A stretch of DNA of 64,000 nucleotides from Nocardia vermiculata NBRC 100427 (lineage in GTDB: Bacteria > Actinomycetota > Actinomycetes > Mycobacteriales > Mycobacteriaceae), in the NCBI RefSeq assembly GCF_001613265.1, contig NZ_BDCA01000017.1, forward strand, positions 99,086-163,085. Reading direction: 5' to 3'. The notes under the pieces are model-generated. The model was given only the letters and a program-made list of their open reading frames with translations, ran no database searches and was not told the origin of the DNA. Each line of letters starts with the position of its first letter. Positions within the stretch are counted from its first letter, which is position 1. A program made the position numbers and the translations under genes. Below are positions 8,168 to 16,765 of the stretch, in pieces.

Positions 8168-8644
8168 GTGAAAAAAGGCCAGCGGGTTCCCGGGTTCGAA
8201 CTGCCCGATCAGAACGGCACGGTTCGGTCTCTCGACTCCCTGCTGACGGACGGGCCGCTCGCCCTGTTCTTCTTCCCGGCTGCGAATACACCCGTATGCA
8301 CCGCTGAGGCCTGCCATTTCCGCGATCTGACCGGTGAGTTCGCCGCACTGGGAGCGAGCTGCGCGGGGATCAGCACCGACGCGGTGGACACCCAGGCCGG
8401 ATTCGCGCAGGCGCAGTCACTGGGATATCCGCTGCTCTCCGATCGCGACGGGGCGGTGGCCGAACGCTTCGGGGTGAAGCGTTCCGGCCCGATAGGGGGC
8501 CTGCTGGCCGGGTTCATGCCGGTCAAGCGGCAGACGTTCGTCATCGATACCGATCGCACCGTGCTGGCGGTGATCTCGGGTGAGTTGCGCGCCCAGGTCC
8601 ATGCCGACGCGGCGCTGCGGACCCTGCGTGAACGGCGGCGCTGA
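8168..8644 (+). CDS. bcp: Bcp/PrxQ-type peroxiredoxin
   Basis: Thiol peroxidase that reduces hydrogen and organic hydroperoxides, recycled by thioredoxin-like partners in the cytoplasm. It has 158 residues with a thioredoxin fold. The peroxidatic cysteine is Cys44 in TPVCTAEACHFRD. A second cysteine five residues later (Cys49) is the resolving cysteine of atypical two-Cys PrxQ enzymes, which form an intramolecular disulfide. The GTG at 8168 fits the TACGCT box 7 nt upstream and gives the usual N-terminus (KKGQRVPGFELPDQ). It is divergent from trpE, the same neighbourhood as bcpB in M. tuberculosis. Confidence 0.94.
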   Translation: MKKGQRVPGFELPDQNGTVRSLDSLLTDGPLALFFFPAANTPVCTAEACHFRDLTGEFAALGASCAGISTDAVDTQAGFAQAQSLGYPLLSDRDGAVAERFGVKRSGPIGGLLAGFMPVKRQTFVIDTDRTVLAVISGELRAQVHADAALRTLRERRR

Positions 8645-8979
8645 GCCGGCGCCACATCGGGACGAGCACGCCAACCGGCGACACCCGCGCTACCGCTACG
8701 CAAACCATCGGCCGTGGTCATTGCACTCAGTTTTCACCGCAACAAACCAACCAGTCCGACCCCTCGCCTACCGTTGACCACCTCTCGATATACCGCGCCG
8801 ATCGCGTCATACCACACGCACGCCGAACGTGAGGACCATCACCCCGCCCGGGCGGCAGGGTGACCCGCGAGCGAAGTCGTGGCAAACTTATTGATCGCGA
8901 GTGACGGTGCATTGAAGTTTCAAATCGGGCGATCAACCAAGTCAACGATCACGTCACTGGGTTGCAGAAAGGGCGCGAA
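8645..8979. other. 335-nt intergenic region between bcp and the MarR gene
   Basis: No coding capacity or RNA gene is evident. The last 90 nt hold inverted repeats that look like a regulator binding site. The rest has no recognisable feature. Confidence 0.6.
8891..8936. promoter_or_regulatory. Nested inverted repeats, candidate MarR operator
   Basis: An outer pair TTGATCGC (8891-8898) and GCGATCAA (8929-8936) flanks an inner palindrome TTGAA-GT-TTCAA (8912-8923). The site lies 44-89 nt before the marR-like start codon, where an autoregulated MarR repressor would bind. Confidence 0.45.
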
Positions 8980-9489
8980 GTGACGGAATGGCTCAATCCC
9001 ACCGAGCGACGAGCGTGGCGCACCCTCGTCGCATTGACCACGCGATTACCGGCCGCGATGGATACGCAGCTGCAGCGCGAAGCGGGAATGACACATTTCG
9101 AATACCTCCTGATGGCGCTGCTGTCCGAGGAACCCGGCCATCGGCTGCAGCTCAGCGAACTCGCCGGCAAGGCGAATGCGTCGCTGTCACGGCTGTCGCA
9201 CGTGATCACGAAAATGGAGCGGCTGGGCTGGGCCCGCCGCGAGGTGATGCGGGGCCGGCGCGGCGCCTACGCCGTTCTCACCGAGGCCGGGTGCGCCCAG
9301 GTCGACCACGCCACACCGTCCTATCTGGAGGGCGTTCGCGGCCTGGTTTTCGACGGAATCAACGACCAGCAGGTCGAACAGCTGCTCAGCCTCACCGAGA
9401 CCCTGGTCTCACAATTGGACGAGGGCCTGTCACGCGGCATCGGCCGCGCCGACGGCGTCCCCGATCCACCGGCCCCGGCGCCGTCCTGA
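8980..9489 (+). CDS. MarR-family transcriptional regulator
   Basis: A 169-residue winged-helix regulator, the usual MarR size. The DNA-binding part is HRLQLSELAGKANASLSRLSHVITKMERLGWARRE, followed by the wing MRGRRGAYAVLTEAG; helical dimerisation segments lie at both ends. The ligand cannot be predicted. The GTG at 8980 is chosen because AAAGGG lies 8 nt upstream; a TTG at 8962 is in frame but lacks a site. Palindromes just upstream suggest autoregulation. Its 3' end converges on hisI with a 10-nt gap, so hisI is not an obvious target. Confidence 0.88.
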   Translation: MTEWLNPTERRAWRTLVALTTRLPAAMDTQLQREAGMTHFEYLLMALLSEEPGHRLQLSELAGKANASLSRLSHVITKMERLGWARREVMRGRRGAYAVLTEAGCAQVDHATPSYLEGVRGLVFDGINDQQVEQLLSLTETLVSQLDEGLSRGIGRADGVPDPPAPAPS

Positions 9490-9499
9490 CCGCGGTCGC

Positions 9500-9853
9500 T
9501 CAGGAGGCGGGCGACAGCAGCAGATCGCCGTCCCAGCAGGTGTGGGTACCGGTGTGGCAGGCGGCGCCCTCCTGATCCACGATCAGCAGCACCGCATCGC
9601 CGTCGCAGTCCAGCCGCACCTCGTGCACGTGCTGGGTGTGCCCCGAGGTCTCCCCCTTGACCCAGTACTGCTGCCGGGAGCGCGAATAGTAGGTGGCCTT
9701 GCGCGTGGCGAGCGTCCGTGCCAGCGCCTCGTCGTCCATCCACGCCATCATCAGCACGGCACCGGTGCCGCGTTCCTGAGCGATCGCGGCAACCAGGCCC
9801 GCCTCGTTGCGTTTGAGGCGCGCGGCGATAGCGGGATCCAAACTCATACTCAT
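9500..9853 (-). CDS. hisI: Phosphoribosyl-AMP cyclohydrolase
   Basis: Opens the purine ring of phosphoribosyl-AMP, the third step of histidine synthesis. It is a monofunctional 117-residue enzyme without the HisE domain. Zinc- and metal-binding motifs are seen in YSRSRQQYWVKGETSG, RLDCDGDAVLL and ACHTGTHTCW. The last gene of the leftward hisA-impA-hisF-hisI group, it starts 32 nt after hisF. Two ATG codons (first and third) are possible starts. Confidence 0.96.
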   Translation of the reverse strand: MSMSLDPAIAARLKRNEAGLVAAIAQERGTGAVLMMAWMDDEALARTLATRKATYYSRSRQQYWVKGETSGHTQHVHEVRLDCDGDAVLLIVDQEGAACHTGTHTCWDGDLLLSPAS

Positions 9854-9885
9854 CGTTATACCAATCAGCGGGTGCGGTCCGGCGG

Positions 9886-10659
9886 TCAGCGAACGGTGAT
9901 GCCCGCGGTACGCATGGCGGATTTCACCTGCGCGATGGTGAGGTCGCCGAAGTGGAAGACACTCGCGGCGAGTACCGCATCAGCACCGGTGTGCACCGCC
10001 GGCGGGAAGTGATCGACCTGTCCGGCACCGCCGCTGGCGATGATCGGCACCGACACCGCGGCACGCACCTCGCTGATCATGGGCAGATCGAAGCCGCCCT
10101 TGGTGCCGTCGGCGTCCATCGAATTGAGCAGGATCTCACCGACCCCCAGTTCGGCGCCGCGCACCGCCCACTGCACCGCGTCGATCCCGGTCCCGCGCTT
10201 ACCGCCGTGCGTGGTCACTTCCCAGCCCGACGGCGTCGGTGTCCCGGATTCGGGCACCCGGCGCGCATCCACCGACAGCACGATGCACTGCGAGCCGAAC
10301 CGCTGCGACATCTCGCGCAGGATCTCCGGATTCGCGATCGCGGCGGTGTTCACCGAAACCTTGTCCGCACCCGCGCGCAGCAGCCTGTCCACATCCTCGA
10401 CCGTGCGTACGCCACCGCCGACGGTCAACGGGATGAAGATCTGCTCGGCCGTGCGGGTGACCACGTCGATCATGGTGCCGCGATCGCCGCTCGACGCGGT
10501 GACGTCGAGGAAGGTGAGTTCGTCGGCGCCCTGGGCGTCGTAGGCGGCGGCCAGTTCCACCGGATCACCCGCATCGCGCAGATTCTGGAAATTCACGCCC
10601 TTGACCACGCGACCGGCGTCGACATCCAGGCACGGAATCACGCGTACCGCCAGAGTCAT
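9886..10659 (-). CDS. hisF: Imidazole glycerol phosphate synthase cyclase subunit
   Basis: Cyclase half of IGP synthase. It uses ammonia from HisH to convert PRFAR to imidazole glycerol phosphate and AICAR. It has 257 residues and a TIM barrel. The catalytic aspartate is in IPCLDVDAGRVVKG near the start and a second in LSVDARR; phosphate loops are TVGGGVRTVEDV and IASGGAGQVDHF. The chosen ATG (10657-10659) gives the standard N-terminus and overlaps the impA stop by ATGA. Its partner hisH is in the other half of the split his cluster. Confidence 0.97.
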   Translation of the reverse strand: MTLAVRVIPCLDVDAGRVVKGVNFQNLRDAGDPVELAAAYDAQGADELTFLDVTASSGDRGTMIDVVTRTAEQIFIPLTVGGGVRTVEDVDRLLRAGADKVSVNTAAIANPEILREMSQRFGSQCIVLSVDARRVPESGTPTPSGWEVTTHGGKRGTGIDAVQWAVRGAELGVGEILLNSMDADGTKGGFDLPMISEVRAAVSVPIIASGGAGQVDHFPPAVHTGADAVLAASVFHFGDLTIAQVKSAMRTAGITVR

Positions 10660-11498
10660 TGCGTCCCTTCCGAATTCTCGTCGTGCTCCTGCGCGCGGTC
10701 GACGGCGCTGTCGATCATTTCCAGCAGTTGCTCGTGTACGCCGGGGGCAGCTGCCAGCACCGACCGCGACATTATCGACCACGGTTCGCCGCGAAGATCG
10801 GTGACCACACCACCCGCGGCCCGCACCAAGGCCACCCCGGCCGCGTTGTCCCACGGATGATGACCGAACACGACTGCACCGCCCAGCACACCGGATGCGG
10901 TGTAGGCCAGGTCGATTCCGGTGGAGCCGTGCATCCGGACCCGGCTGGACAATCGACTCAGGGCGCCCAGCAGGTCGAACCGGAACCGGCCCGGGATCCG
11001 GCCGTGCGCATCGATGTTGAAGGCGCCGAAACCGATCATCGCCTCCGCGAGACGGCCACGTTCCAAGGCCGGCATCGGTTTTCCGTTCAACAGCAGCGGG
11101 CCGCCGGCGATCGCCGCATAGCGGCGATCCAGCAGCGGCAGCCAGGTCAGTCCCAGTACCGGCTGGCCGTCACGAACCAGCGCCAGCAGCATGCCCGACA
11201 GCGGATGACCTGCCGAATAATTGAAGGTGCCGTCGATCGGGTCGAGTACCCACGCGGTACCCGAACTCAGCTCGGGGCCTCCGAATTCCTCGCCGTGCAC
11301 CGGGATTCCGGTGCGGGCGACCAACTCCTGCGACAGCGTGCGCTCGAGTTCCAGATCCAGTTCGGTGGCGAAATCACCGCGGCCCTTCTGCACCGCACTG
11401 GGCGCACCGACTCCTTCGGCGAAACGTGGTGCCGCACTGTCCAAGATCTCACTCGCCGTCGCGAGCAGCGCGGCTGGGTCCGAGGCGGCGGCACTCAC
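10656..11498 (-). CDS. impA: Inositol monophosphatase family protein (ImpA type)
   Basis: A 280-residue Mg2+-dependent phosphatase located between hisA and hisF, exactly where impA sits in M. tuberculosis. Metal-binding motifs of the family are intact: PVHGEEFGG, WVLDPIDGTFNYSAG and HHPWDNAAG. Known substrates of relatives are myo-inositol 1-phosphate and, in Corynebacterium, histidinol phosphate (HisN). The window has no other histidinol-phosphatase candidate, so a role in histidine synthesis is plausible but is not shown by sequence. The GTG at 11498 lies 2 nt after the hisA stop. Confidence 0.88.
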   Translation of the reverse strand: MSAAASDPAALLATASEILDSAAPRFAEGVGAPSAVQKGRGDFATELDLELERTLSQELVARTGIPVHGEEFGGPELSSGTAWVLDPIDGTFNYSAGHPLSGMLLALVRDGQPVLGLTWLPLLDRRYAAIAGGPLLLNGKPMPALERGRLAEAMIGFGAFNIDAHGRIPGRFRFDLLGALSRLSSRVRMHGSTGIDLAYTASGVLGGAVVFGHHPWDNAAGVALVRAAGGVVTDLRGEPWSIMSRSVLAAAPGVHEQLLEMIDSAVDRAQEHDENSEGTQ

Positions 11499-11500
11499 GA

Positions 11501-12232
11501 TCAGCGAACCGCGTCCAGCGCCTCGGGCAAGGTGAAACGCCCGGCGTACAAGGCTTTTCCGACGATCGCACCCTCCACCCCAACGGGCACCAGGCTCGCG
11601 ATGGCACGCAGATCGTCGAGTGTGGAGACCCCACCGGACGCCACGACCGGCGCTTCGGTCGCGGCACTCACCTCGCGCAGGATGTCGAGGTTGGGGCCCT
11701 GCAGGGTGCCGTCCTTGCTGACGTCGGTGACCACGTAGCGGGCACAGCCGTCGCGCTCGAGCCGCTCCAGGACCTCCCACAGGTCGCCACCGTCGCTGAC
11801 CCAGCCACGGCCCCGCAACCGATAGCTGCCATCGATGTGCCGGACATCCAGGCCGACCGCGACCCGGTCGCCGTATTCGGCGATCGCGCGGGCGCACCAC
11901 TGTGGATCCTCCAGCGCCGCGGTGCCCAGGTTGACCCGCGCACACCCGGTGGCCATGGCGGCTTTCAACGAGTCGTCGTCACGGATGCCGCCGGACAGCT
12001 CGACCTTCACATCCAGCTCACCGACCACCGCGGCGAGCAGGTCGCGGTTGGATCCGCGGCCGAAGGCCGCATCCAGATCGACCAGATGCACCCATTCGGC
12101 GCCGGCTTCCTGCCAGGCCAGCGCGGCCTCACGAGGAGCGCCGTAGCCGGTTTCACTGCCGGCCTCCCCTTGAACCAGGCGCACGGCCTCACCATTGGCG
12201 ACATCGACGGCGGGTAGCAGCACAAGACTCAC
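11501..12232 (-). CDS. priA: Phosphoribosyl isomerase A (HisA, probably bifunctional HisA/TrpF)
   Basis: Isomerises ProFAR to PRFAR in histidine synthesis. In actinobacteria without trpF the same enzyme also isomerises phosphoribosyl anthranilate in tryptophan synthesis. It has 243 residues and a TIM barrel. The catalytic acids match Mtb PriA with an offset of one: Asp10 in LLPAVDV and Asp174 in VSKDGT. The loop RLRGRGWVSDGGDLW carries Arg142 and Trp144, the counterparts of Mtb Arg143 and Trp145 needed for the TrpF reaction. No trpF lies in the trp operon here. The GTG start has a TAGGCT box 6 nt upstream, indicating a leaderless promoter of its own. Confidence 0.96.
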   Translation of the reverse strand: MSLVLLPAVDVANGEAVRLVQGEAGSETGYGAPREAALAWQEAGAEWVHLVDLDAAFGRGSNRDLLAAVVGELDVKVELSGGIRDDDSLKAAMATGCARVNLGTAALEDPQWCARAIAEYGDRVAVGLDVRHIDGSYRLRGRGWVSDGGDLWEVLERLERDGCARYVVTDVSKDGTLQGPNLDILREVSAATEAPVVASGGVSTLDDLRAIASLVPVGVEGAIVGKALYAGRFTLPEALDAVR

Positions 12233-12238
12233 GAATGC

Positions 12239-12244
12239 AGCCTA
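12239..12244 (-). promoter_or_regulatory. Leaderless -10 box of hisA/priA
   Basis: TAGGCT, 6 nt, then GTG (12230-12232). It provides a promoter for hisA-impA-hisF-hisI, which is cut off from hisDCBH by a gene on the other strand. Confidence 0.55.
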
Positions 12245-12462
12245 CTGGCAACCGGTGGGCGTCGCGGTGCCGGGATGGCGCATGCAGGACGCCGGTCGCG
12301 GCTTCGGCGACGCGTGTCACACGTTTGACCCGGCCCGGACTGGGAAATCAGAACAGTGCGCGTGTCACTGTGCGCGGGAGAGCCGCTGCGCTGCGGCCCC
12401 GGCGCAGCGCCCAGGGCGGATGCACGAACTGCCAACGCCATCGACGAACAGGATCCGATCTC

Positions 12463-12936
12463 ATGTCCCCGATCACGTTGCGGCCCGCCCTCTTCGCGTT
12501 CTCGTGTGCGGCGGTCGGCGCCGCGTTCGTCCCCACGCCCTCCGCCGGCGCCACCCCGACCGATCCGATCCAGTTGGCCGCCTGCGATTTCGGACGGCAG
12601 TACACCACGTTCGACTGGGCCGGGTACGAGGAGTACAACCGCCGGGTCCTGGAGTTGTCGACCGGCGAGTTCCACGAGCAGTTCTCCGCGTCCGCGGCCG
12701 ACCGGCATGCCCGGGTAGCGGCGACACACACCCGTTCGGAAGCCATGACGGTGGAGTGTCGCACCGATGTCGAGGATCCCGAACATCCCCAGCTGGTGGT
12801 GACGGTGGACCAGTCCACTCGCAGCGACGCCACCCTGGGCCTACCGCGACCGGAGCGTGCGGTACTGCGGGTGCACCTCGACAATGTGGACGGACGGTGG
12901 CTGACCGAGCGGGTGGACATCCTCCCGCCCGGCTGA
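12463..12936 (+). CDS. Secreted or membrane-anchored protein resembling Mce-associated proteins
   Basis: A 157-residue protein of unknown function. Residues 1-30 form a hydrophobic signal peptide or anchor ending near PSAGA. The body has two cysteines (LAACDFG, MTVECRTD) and a segment FDWAGYEEYNRRVLELSTGEFHEQF-like in layout to the NTF2-like domain of Mce-associated proteins, though no mce genes are near. The ATG follows AGGA at about 10 nt. The gene is on the plus strand within the otherwise leftward his cluster, between hisH and hisA, so it interrupts the operon. Assignment to the family is tentative. Confidence 0.7.
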   Translation: MSPITLRPALFAFSCAAVGAAFVPTPSAGATPTDPIQLAACDFGRQYTTFDWAGYEEYNRRVLELSTGEFHEQFSASAADRHARVAATHTRSEAMTVECRTDVEDPEHPQLVVTVDQSTRSDATLGLPRPERAVLRVHLDNVDGRWLTERVDILPPG

Positions 12937-12965
12937 GCGACGCCCGCGCCGCCGGACTCGGGCCG

Positions 12966-13595
12966 CTACAGCGAGCCGACCCAATTGCGCAGCAGCTGCG
13001 CACCGGCGTCACCGGACTTCTCCGGATGGAACTGGGTGGCACACAACGGCCCGTTCTCCACCGCCGCGAGGAATGGGCCGCCGTGTTCGGCCCAGATCAG
13101 CTTCGCCGGCGCCAGACGGCCGTCGTCCTCCCATTCCCACTTCTGCGCCGCGTAGGAGTGCACGAAGTAGAAACGGGTCTCGGGATCCATGCCGGCGAAC
13201 AGCATGCTGTCCGCCGGAGCCTGCACCGTATTCCAGCCCATATGCGGCAGTACCTGGGCCGGGAGCCGATCCACCGTGCCCGGCCACTGCCCGCAACCCT
13301 CGGTTTCGACACCGAACTCGACACCGCGATCGAACATGATCTGCATACCCACGCAGATACCCAGCACCGGACGGCCGCCGGCGAGCCGGGTACCGATGAT
13401 CCGTTCCCCGCGCACGGCACGCAACCCCGCCATACAGGCCGCGAAGGCTCCGACGCCGGGAACGACCAGCCCGTCGGCCTCGAGTGCGATCGCCGGATCA
13501 GCGGTGACGGTGACCTCCGCACCGGTGCGGGCCAGCGCCCGGGCCGCCGAGTGCAGATTGCCGGAGCCGTAGTCCAGCAGCGCGACCGATGTCAC
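12966..13595 (-). CDS. hisH: Imidazole glycerol phosphate synthase glutaminase subunit
   Basis: Class I glutamine amidotransferase that hydrolyses glutamine and passes ammonia to HisF. It has 209 residues. The nucleophile is Cys81 in GICVGMQ, the oxyanion strand is VVPGVGAF, and the His/Glu pair is in TQFHPEKSG near the C-terminus. It overlaps hisB by GTGA. It is the last gene of the hisD-C-B-H group; its stop converges on the inserted plus-strand gene with a 29-nt gap. Confidence 0.97.
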   Translation of the reverse strand: MTSVALLDYGSGNLHSAARALARTGAEVTVTADPAIALEADGLVVPGVGAFAACMAGLRAVRGERIIGTRLAGGRPVLGICVGMQIMFDRGVEFGVETEGCGQWPGTVDRLPAQVLPHMGWNTVQAPADSMLFAGMDPETRFYFVHSYAAQKWEWEDDGRLAPAKLIWAEHGGPFLAAVENGPLCATQFHPEKSGDAGAQLLRNWVGSL

Positions 13596-14224
13596 AGCGA
13601 TCCCTTCGTGGACGGCACCCCGGTGACCCGCGGATCGGATTCCACCGCCGCGCGCAGGGCGCGTGCGACGGCCTTGAATTCGGCCTCGGTGATGTGGTGC
13701 TGATCGCGTCCGTAGAGCACCCGCACATGCAGCGCGATGCGCGCGTTGAGCGAAATCGACTCGAAGACATGGCGATTGAGAACAGTCGAATACGACGCTC
13801 CGGGCCCGGCGCTGGGAATCACGGTGTGCAGCAGGCGCTCCGGCTCACCGTCGTGTACACAGTACGGCCGGCCCGACACGTCCACCACCGCATGCGCGAG
13901 GGTTTCGTCCATCGGGATGAAGCAGTCACCGAAGCGGCGGATGCCCTTCTTGTCGCCCAATGCCTCACCCAGCGCCTGACCGAGCACGATCGCGGTGTCC
14001 TCGACGGTGTGATGCGCTTCGATCTCGATATCGCCCTGGGCCCGCACCGTCAGATCGAAACTGCCGTGCTGTCCGAAGGCGGTGAGCATGTGATCGTAGA
14101 ACGGCACACCGGTGGAGATGTCGGTGCGGCCGGTGCCGTCGAGATTCAACTCGACCACGATGCTGGATTCGCGGGTGGTGCGTTCCACCCGTGCGGTTCG
14201 GTTCATACTCGCTTCCGTACTCAT
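13592..14224 (-). CDS. hisB: Imidazoleglycerol-phosphate dehydratase
   Basis: Removes water from imidazole glycerol phosphate to give imidazole acetol phosphate. It is a monofunctional 210-residue enzyme without the phosphatase domain of E. coli HisB. Manganese-binding His/Glu motifs are FYDHMLTAFGQHG, EIEAHHTVEDTAIVLG, MDETLAHAVVD and GRDQHHITEAEFKA. The ATG at 14222-14224 overlaps the hisC stop (ATGA); a second in-frame ATG lies six codons later. Confidence 0.97.
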   Translation of the reverse strand: MSTEASMNRTARVERTTRESSIVVELNLDGTGRTDISTGVPFYDHMLTAFGQHGSFDLTVRAQGDIEIEAHHTVEDTAIVLGQALGEALGDKKGIRRFGDCFIPMDETLAHAVVDVSGRPYCVHDGEPERLLHTVIPSAGPGASYSTVLNRHVFESISLNARIALHVRVLYGRDQHHITEAEFKAVARALRAAVESDPRVTGVPSTKGSL

Positions 14225-15354
14225 CGGGACATCACCTCGGTGGGCGCCAGTTCCGCGCTCACTCGCAGGAATTCGTCGTTCTCGGCGGCCAGGCCCACGG
14301 TGACGCGCAGATATCCGGGAATGCCGACGTCCCGGATCAGGACGCCGGCATCCAGATACCGCTGCCAGGTGCGCGGGGCATCGGCGAAGTATCCGAACAG
14401 CAGGAAGTTCGCATCCGATGCCACCACCTCGAAACCGAGCTCGCCCAACGCCTTCGCGACGCGCTCCCGCTGGGCGGCGAGCTCGGCGACACTGGCGAGG
14501 GTCTCCGCCGCGTGCCGCAACGCGGCGCGGGCCGCGGCCTGGGTGACCACCGACAGGTGATACGGGAGCCGCACCAGCAACATCGCCTCGATCACCGCGG
14601 GCGCGGCCACCAGATAACCGAGCCGGCCGCCCGCGAAGGCGAACGCCTTGCTCATCGTCCGGCTCACCACCAGCTTCGCCGGATAGCGATCGATCAGGGC
14701 GAGGGCGCTGGGCGCCGCCGAGAATTCGCCGTAGGCCTCGTCGACGATCACGATGCCGGGCGCGGCGTCGAGTAGTACTTCCAGGTCGGCGAGGTCGATG
14801 GAATGCCCGGTCGGATTGTTGGGGCTGGTCACGAACACCACGTCGGGGCGGCGATCGGCGATCACGGCCACCGCGTAGTCGATATCGAGGGAGAAGTCGG
14901 CGCCGCGCTTCGCCTCGACCCATTCGGTATCGATGCCCTCGGAGATGATCGGGTGCATCGAATACGACGGCACGAACCCGAGCGCACTGCGGCCGGGCCC
15001 GCCGAAGGCCTGCAGCAACTGCTGCAGGATCTCGTTGGAGCCGTTGGCGGCCCACACGTTCGCACTGGTGACCTGCACACCGGTCTGCTCGCTCAGGTAG
15101 GCGGCGAGATCGGTGCGCAGCGCCACCGCGTCACGGTCGGGATAGCGGTGCAGATCGGCGGCGGCGGCGCGAATGGATTCGGCCACGTCGTCGACGAGCG
15201 CACGAGTCGGCGGATGCGGATTCTCGTTGGTGTTCAGCTGCACCGGAACGCTCAGTTGCGGCGCACCGTAGGGACTCTTACCGCGCAGATTCTCCCGTAG
15301 CGGTAGCTCGGCGAGGGTGGTGTTCGCGCCGGGAATGCGGGCGGTCGCGGTCAT
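14221..15354 (-). CDS. hisC: Histidinol-phosphate aminotransferase
   Basis: PLP-dependent class I/II aminotransferase that converts imidazole acetol phosphate and glutamate to histidinol phosphate. It has 377 residues. Motifs seen are NTNENPHPP near the N-terminus, SPNNPTGHS, VDEAYGEF, the PLP lysine in SRTMSKAFAFAGGRLG, and the C-terminal arginine in GYLRVTVG. The ATG overlaps the hisD stop by ATGA, and the stop overlaps hisB. Confidence 0.97.
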   Translation of the reverse strand: MTATARIPGANTTLAELPLRENLRGKSPYGAPQLSVPVQLNTNENPHPPTRALVDDVAESIRAAAADLHRYPDRDAVALRTDLAAYLSEQTGVQVTSANVWAANGSNEILQQLLQAFGGPGRSALGFVPSYSMHPIISEGIDTEWVEAKRGADFSLDIDYAVAVIADRRPDVVFVTSPNNPTGHSIDLADLEVLLDAAPGIVIVDEAYGEFSAAPSALALIDRYPAKLVVSRTMSKAFAFAGGRLGYLVAAPAVIEAMLLVRLPYHLSVVTQAAARAALRHAAETLASVAELAAQRERVAKALGELGFEVVASDANFLLFGYFADAPRTWQRYLDAGVLIRDVGIPGYLRVTVGLAAENDEFLRVSAELAPTEVMSR

Positions 15355-16688
15355 GACAGCGCCTCGAAGCGCACCTGCACGGCCTGACCGTGCGCCGGCA
15401 GATCCTCGGCGTTCGCCAGCGAAACCACATGACCGGCCACATCTTCGAGCGCCGCCCGGTTGTACTCCACGACGTGGATACCGCGCAGGAAGGTCTGCAC
15501 GCTCAGCCCCGAGGAGTGGCGGGCGCAGCCCGCGGTGGGCAGCACGTGATTGGAGCCGGCGCAGTAATCGCCCAGGCTCACCGGCGACCACGCACCGACG
15601 AACACCGCTCCGGCACTGCGCACCCGCGCGGCGACCGCAGCCGCGTCGGCGGTCTGGATCTCGAGGTGTTCGGCCGCGTAGGCGTTCACCACCCGCAGGC
15701 CCTGGGCGATGTCGTCGACCAGCACCACACCGGATTGCTTGCCCGCCAACGCCTCCGACACCCGCTGCCGGTGCTTCACGACCCCGAGCTGGGTGTTGAT
15801 CGCGGTGTCGACGGCATCGGCCAGCGCCACACTGTCGGTGACCAGGACACTGGCCGCGAGCACATCGTGTTCGGCCTGCGAGATGAGATCGGCGGCCACA
15901 TGCGCCGGATCGGCGGTGGCGTCGGCCAGAATCGCGATCTCGGTCGGGCCGGCCTCGGCGTCGATGCCGACCAGGCCACGGCACAGCCGCTTGGCCGCGG
16001 TGACGTAGATATTGCCCGGGCCGGTGATCATGTCGACCGGCGCGAGCGCGGCGCCGTCGGTATCGGTACCGCCGTAGGACAGCAGGGCGACCGCCTGCGC
16101 ACCGCCGACCGCCCACACCTCCTCGACACCGAGCAGTTTCGCCGCGGCCAGGATCGTCGGGTGGGGCAGGCCACCGAACTGGGCCTGCGGTGGCGAGGCG
16201 ACCACCAGCGAGTCCACCCCGGCGGTCTGCGCCGGCACCACGTTCATCACGACGCTGGACGGGTAGACCGCATTACCGCCGGGCACGTACAGCCCGACCC
16301 GCTCGACCGGCACCCAGCGCTCGGTCACGGTACCGCCGGGCACGACCTCGGTGCTGGTGTCGGTCCGCCGCTGGTCGGCGTGCACGGTACGGGTGCGTGC
16401 GATGGCCACCTCGAGCGCCGTGCGCACGGCCGAGTCCAGCTCGGCCAGCGCCCGGTCGAGTTCTGCCGCGGGTACCCGCACGCTCGCGGGGGTGACGTTG
16501 TCGAACTTGGCGCTGAATTCCAGCGCCGCCGCGGCGCCACGCTCACGGATCGCCTCCACCACCGGCCGCACCTGATGCAGCACCGAATCCACGTCCACTC
16601 CGCCGCGCGGCAGGGCCGCGCGCAATTCGGCAGCGGAGGGCGTGCGGCCGCGCAGATCCACGCGGGCCGGCTCGATGCGGCTTGTCAT
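15351..16688 (-). CDS. hisD: Histidinol dehydrogenase
   Basis: Zinc enzyme that oxidises L-histidinol to L-histidine with two NAD+, the last step of the pathway. It has 445 residues. Signatures are VPGGNAVYPSS, GGAQAVALLSYGG, DMITGPGNIYV, DAEAGPTEIAI, DLISQAEHD, AAEHLE and GSNHVLPT. The ATG at 16688 fits the family N-terminus. AGAAGGA lies about 12 nt upstream, a little far, and an in-frame ATG pair at 16733-16736 could add 15-16 residues. It is the first gene of hisDCBH; a TAGGCT box (16766-16771) would give a leader of about 70 nt. Confidence 0.96.
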   Translation of the reverse strand: MTSRIEPARVDLRGRTPSAAELRAALPRGGVDVDSVLHQVRPVVEAIRERGAAAALEFSAKFDNVTPASVRVPAAELDRALAELDSAVRTALEVAIARTRTVHADQRRTDTSTEVVPGGTVTERWVPVERVGLYVPGGNAVYPSSVVMNVVPAQTAGVDSLVVASPPQAQFGGLPHPTILAAAKLLGVEEVWAVGGAQAVALLSYGGTDTDGAALAPVDMITGPGNIYVTAAKRLCRGLVGIDAEAGPTEIAILADATADPAHVAADLISQAEHDVLAASVLVTDSVALADAVDTAINTQLGVVKHRQRVSEALAGKQSGVVLVDDIAQGLRVVNAYAAEHLEIQTADAAAVAARVRSAGAVFVGAWSPVSLGDYCAGSNHVLPTAGCARHSSGLSVQTFLRGIHVVEYNRAALEDVAGHVVSLANAEDLPAHGQAVQVRFEALS

Positions 16689-16765
16689 AGCGGTGTGCGA
16701 TCCTTCTCTGTCCGGCGAGTCTGTGCTGGTCATCACATCGGAGCGAATACTCCGGACCAGCTACC

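Noticed and set aside
12312..12368. Direct repeats GCGTGTCAC (12312-12320 and 12360-12368) between hisA and the secreted-protein gene
   Set aside because: Only two short copies, not clearly symmetrical; could be chance in GC-rich DNA, so not listed as an operator.
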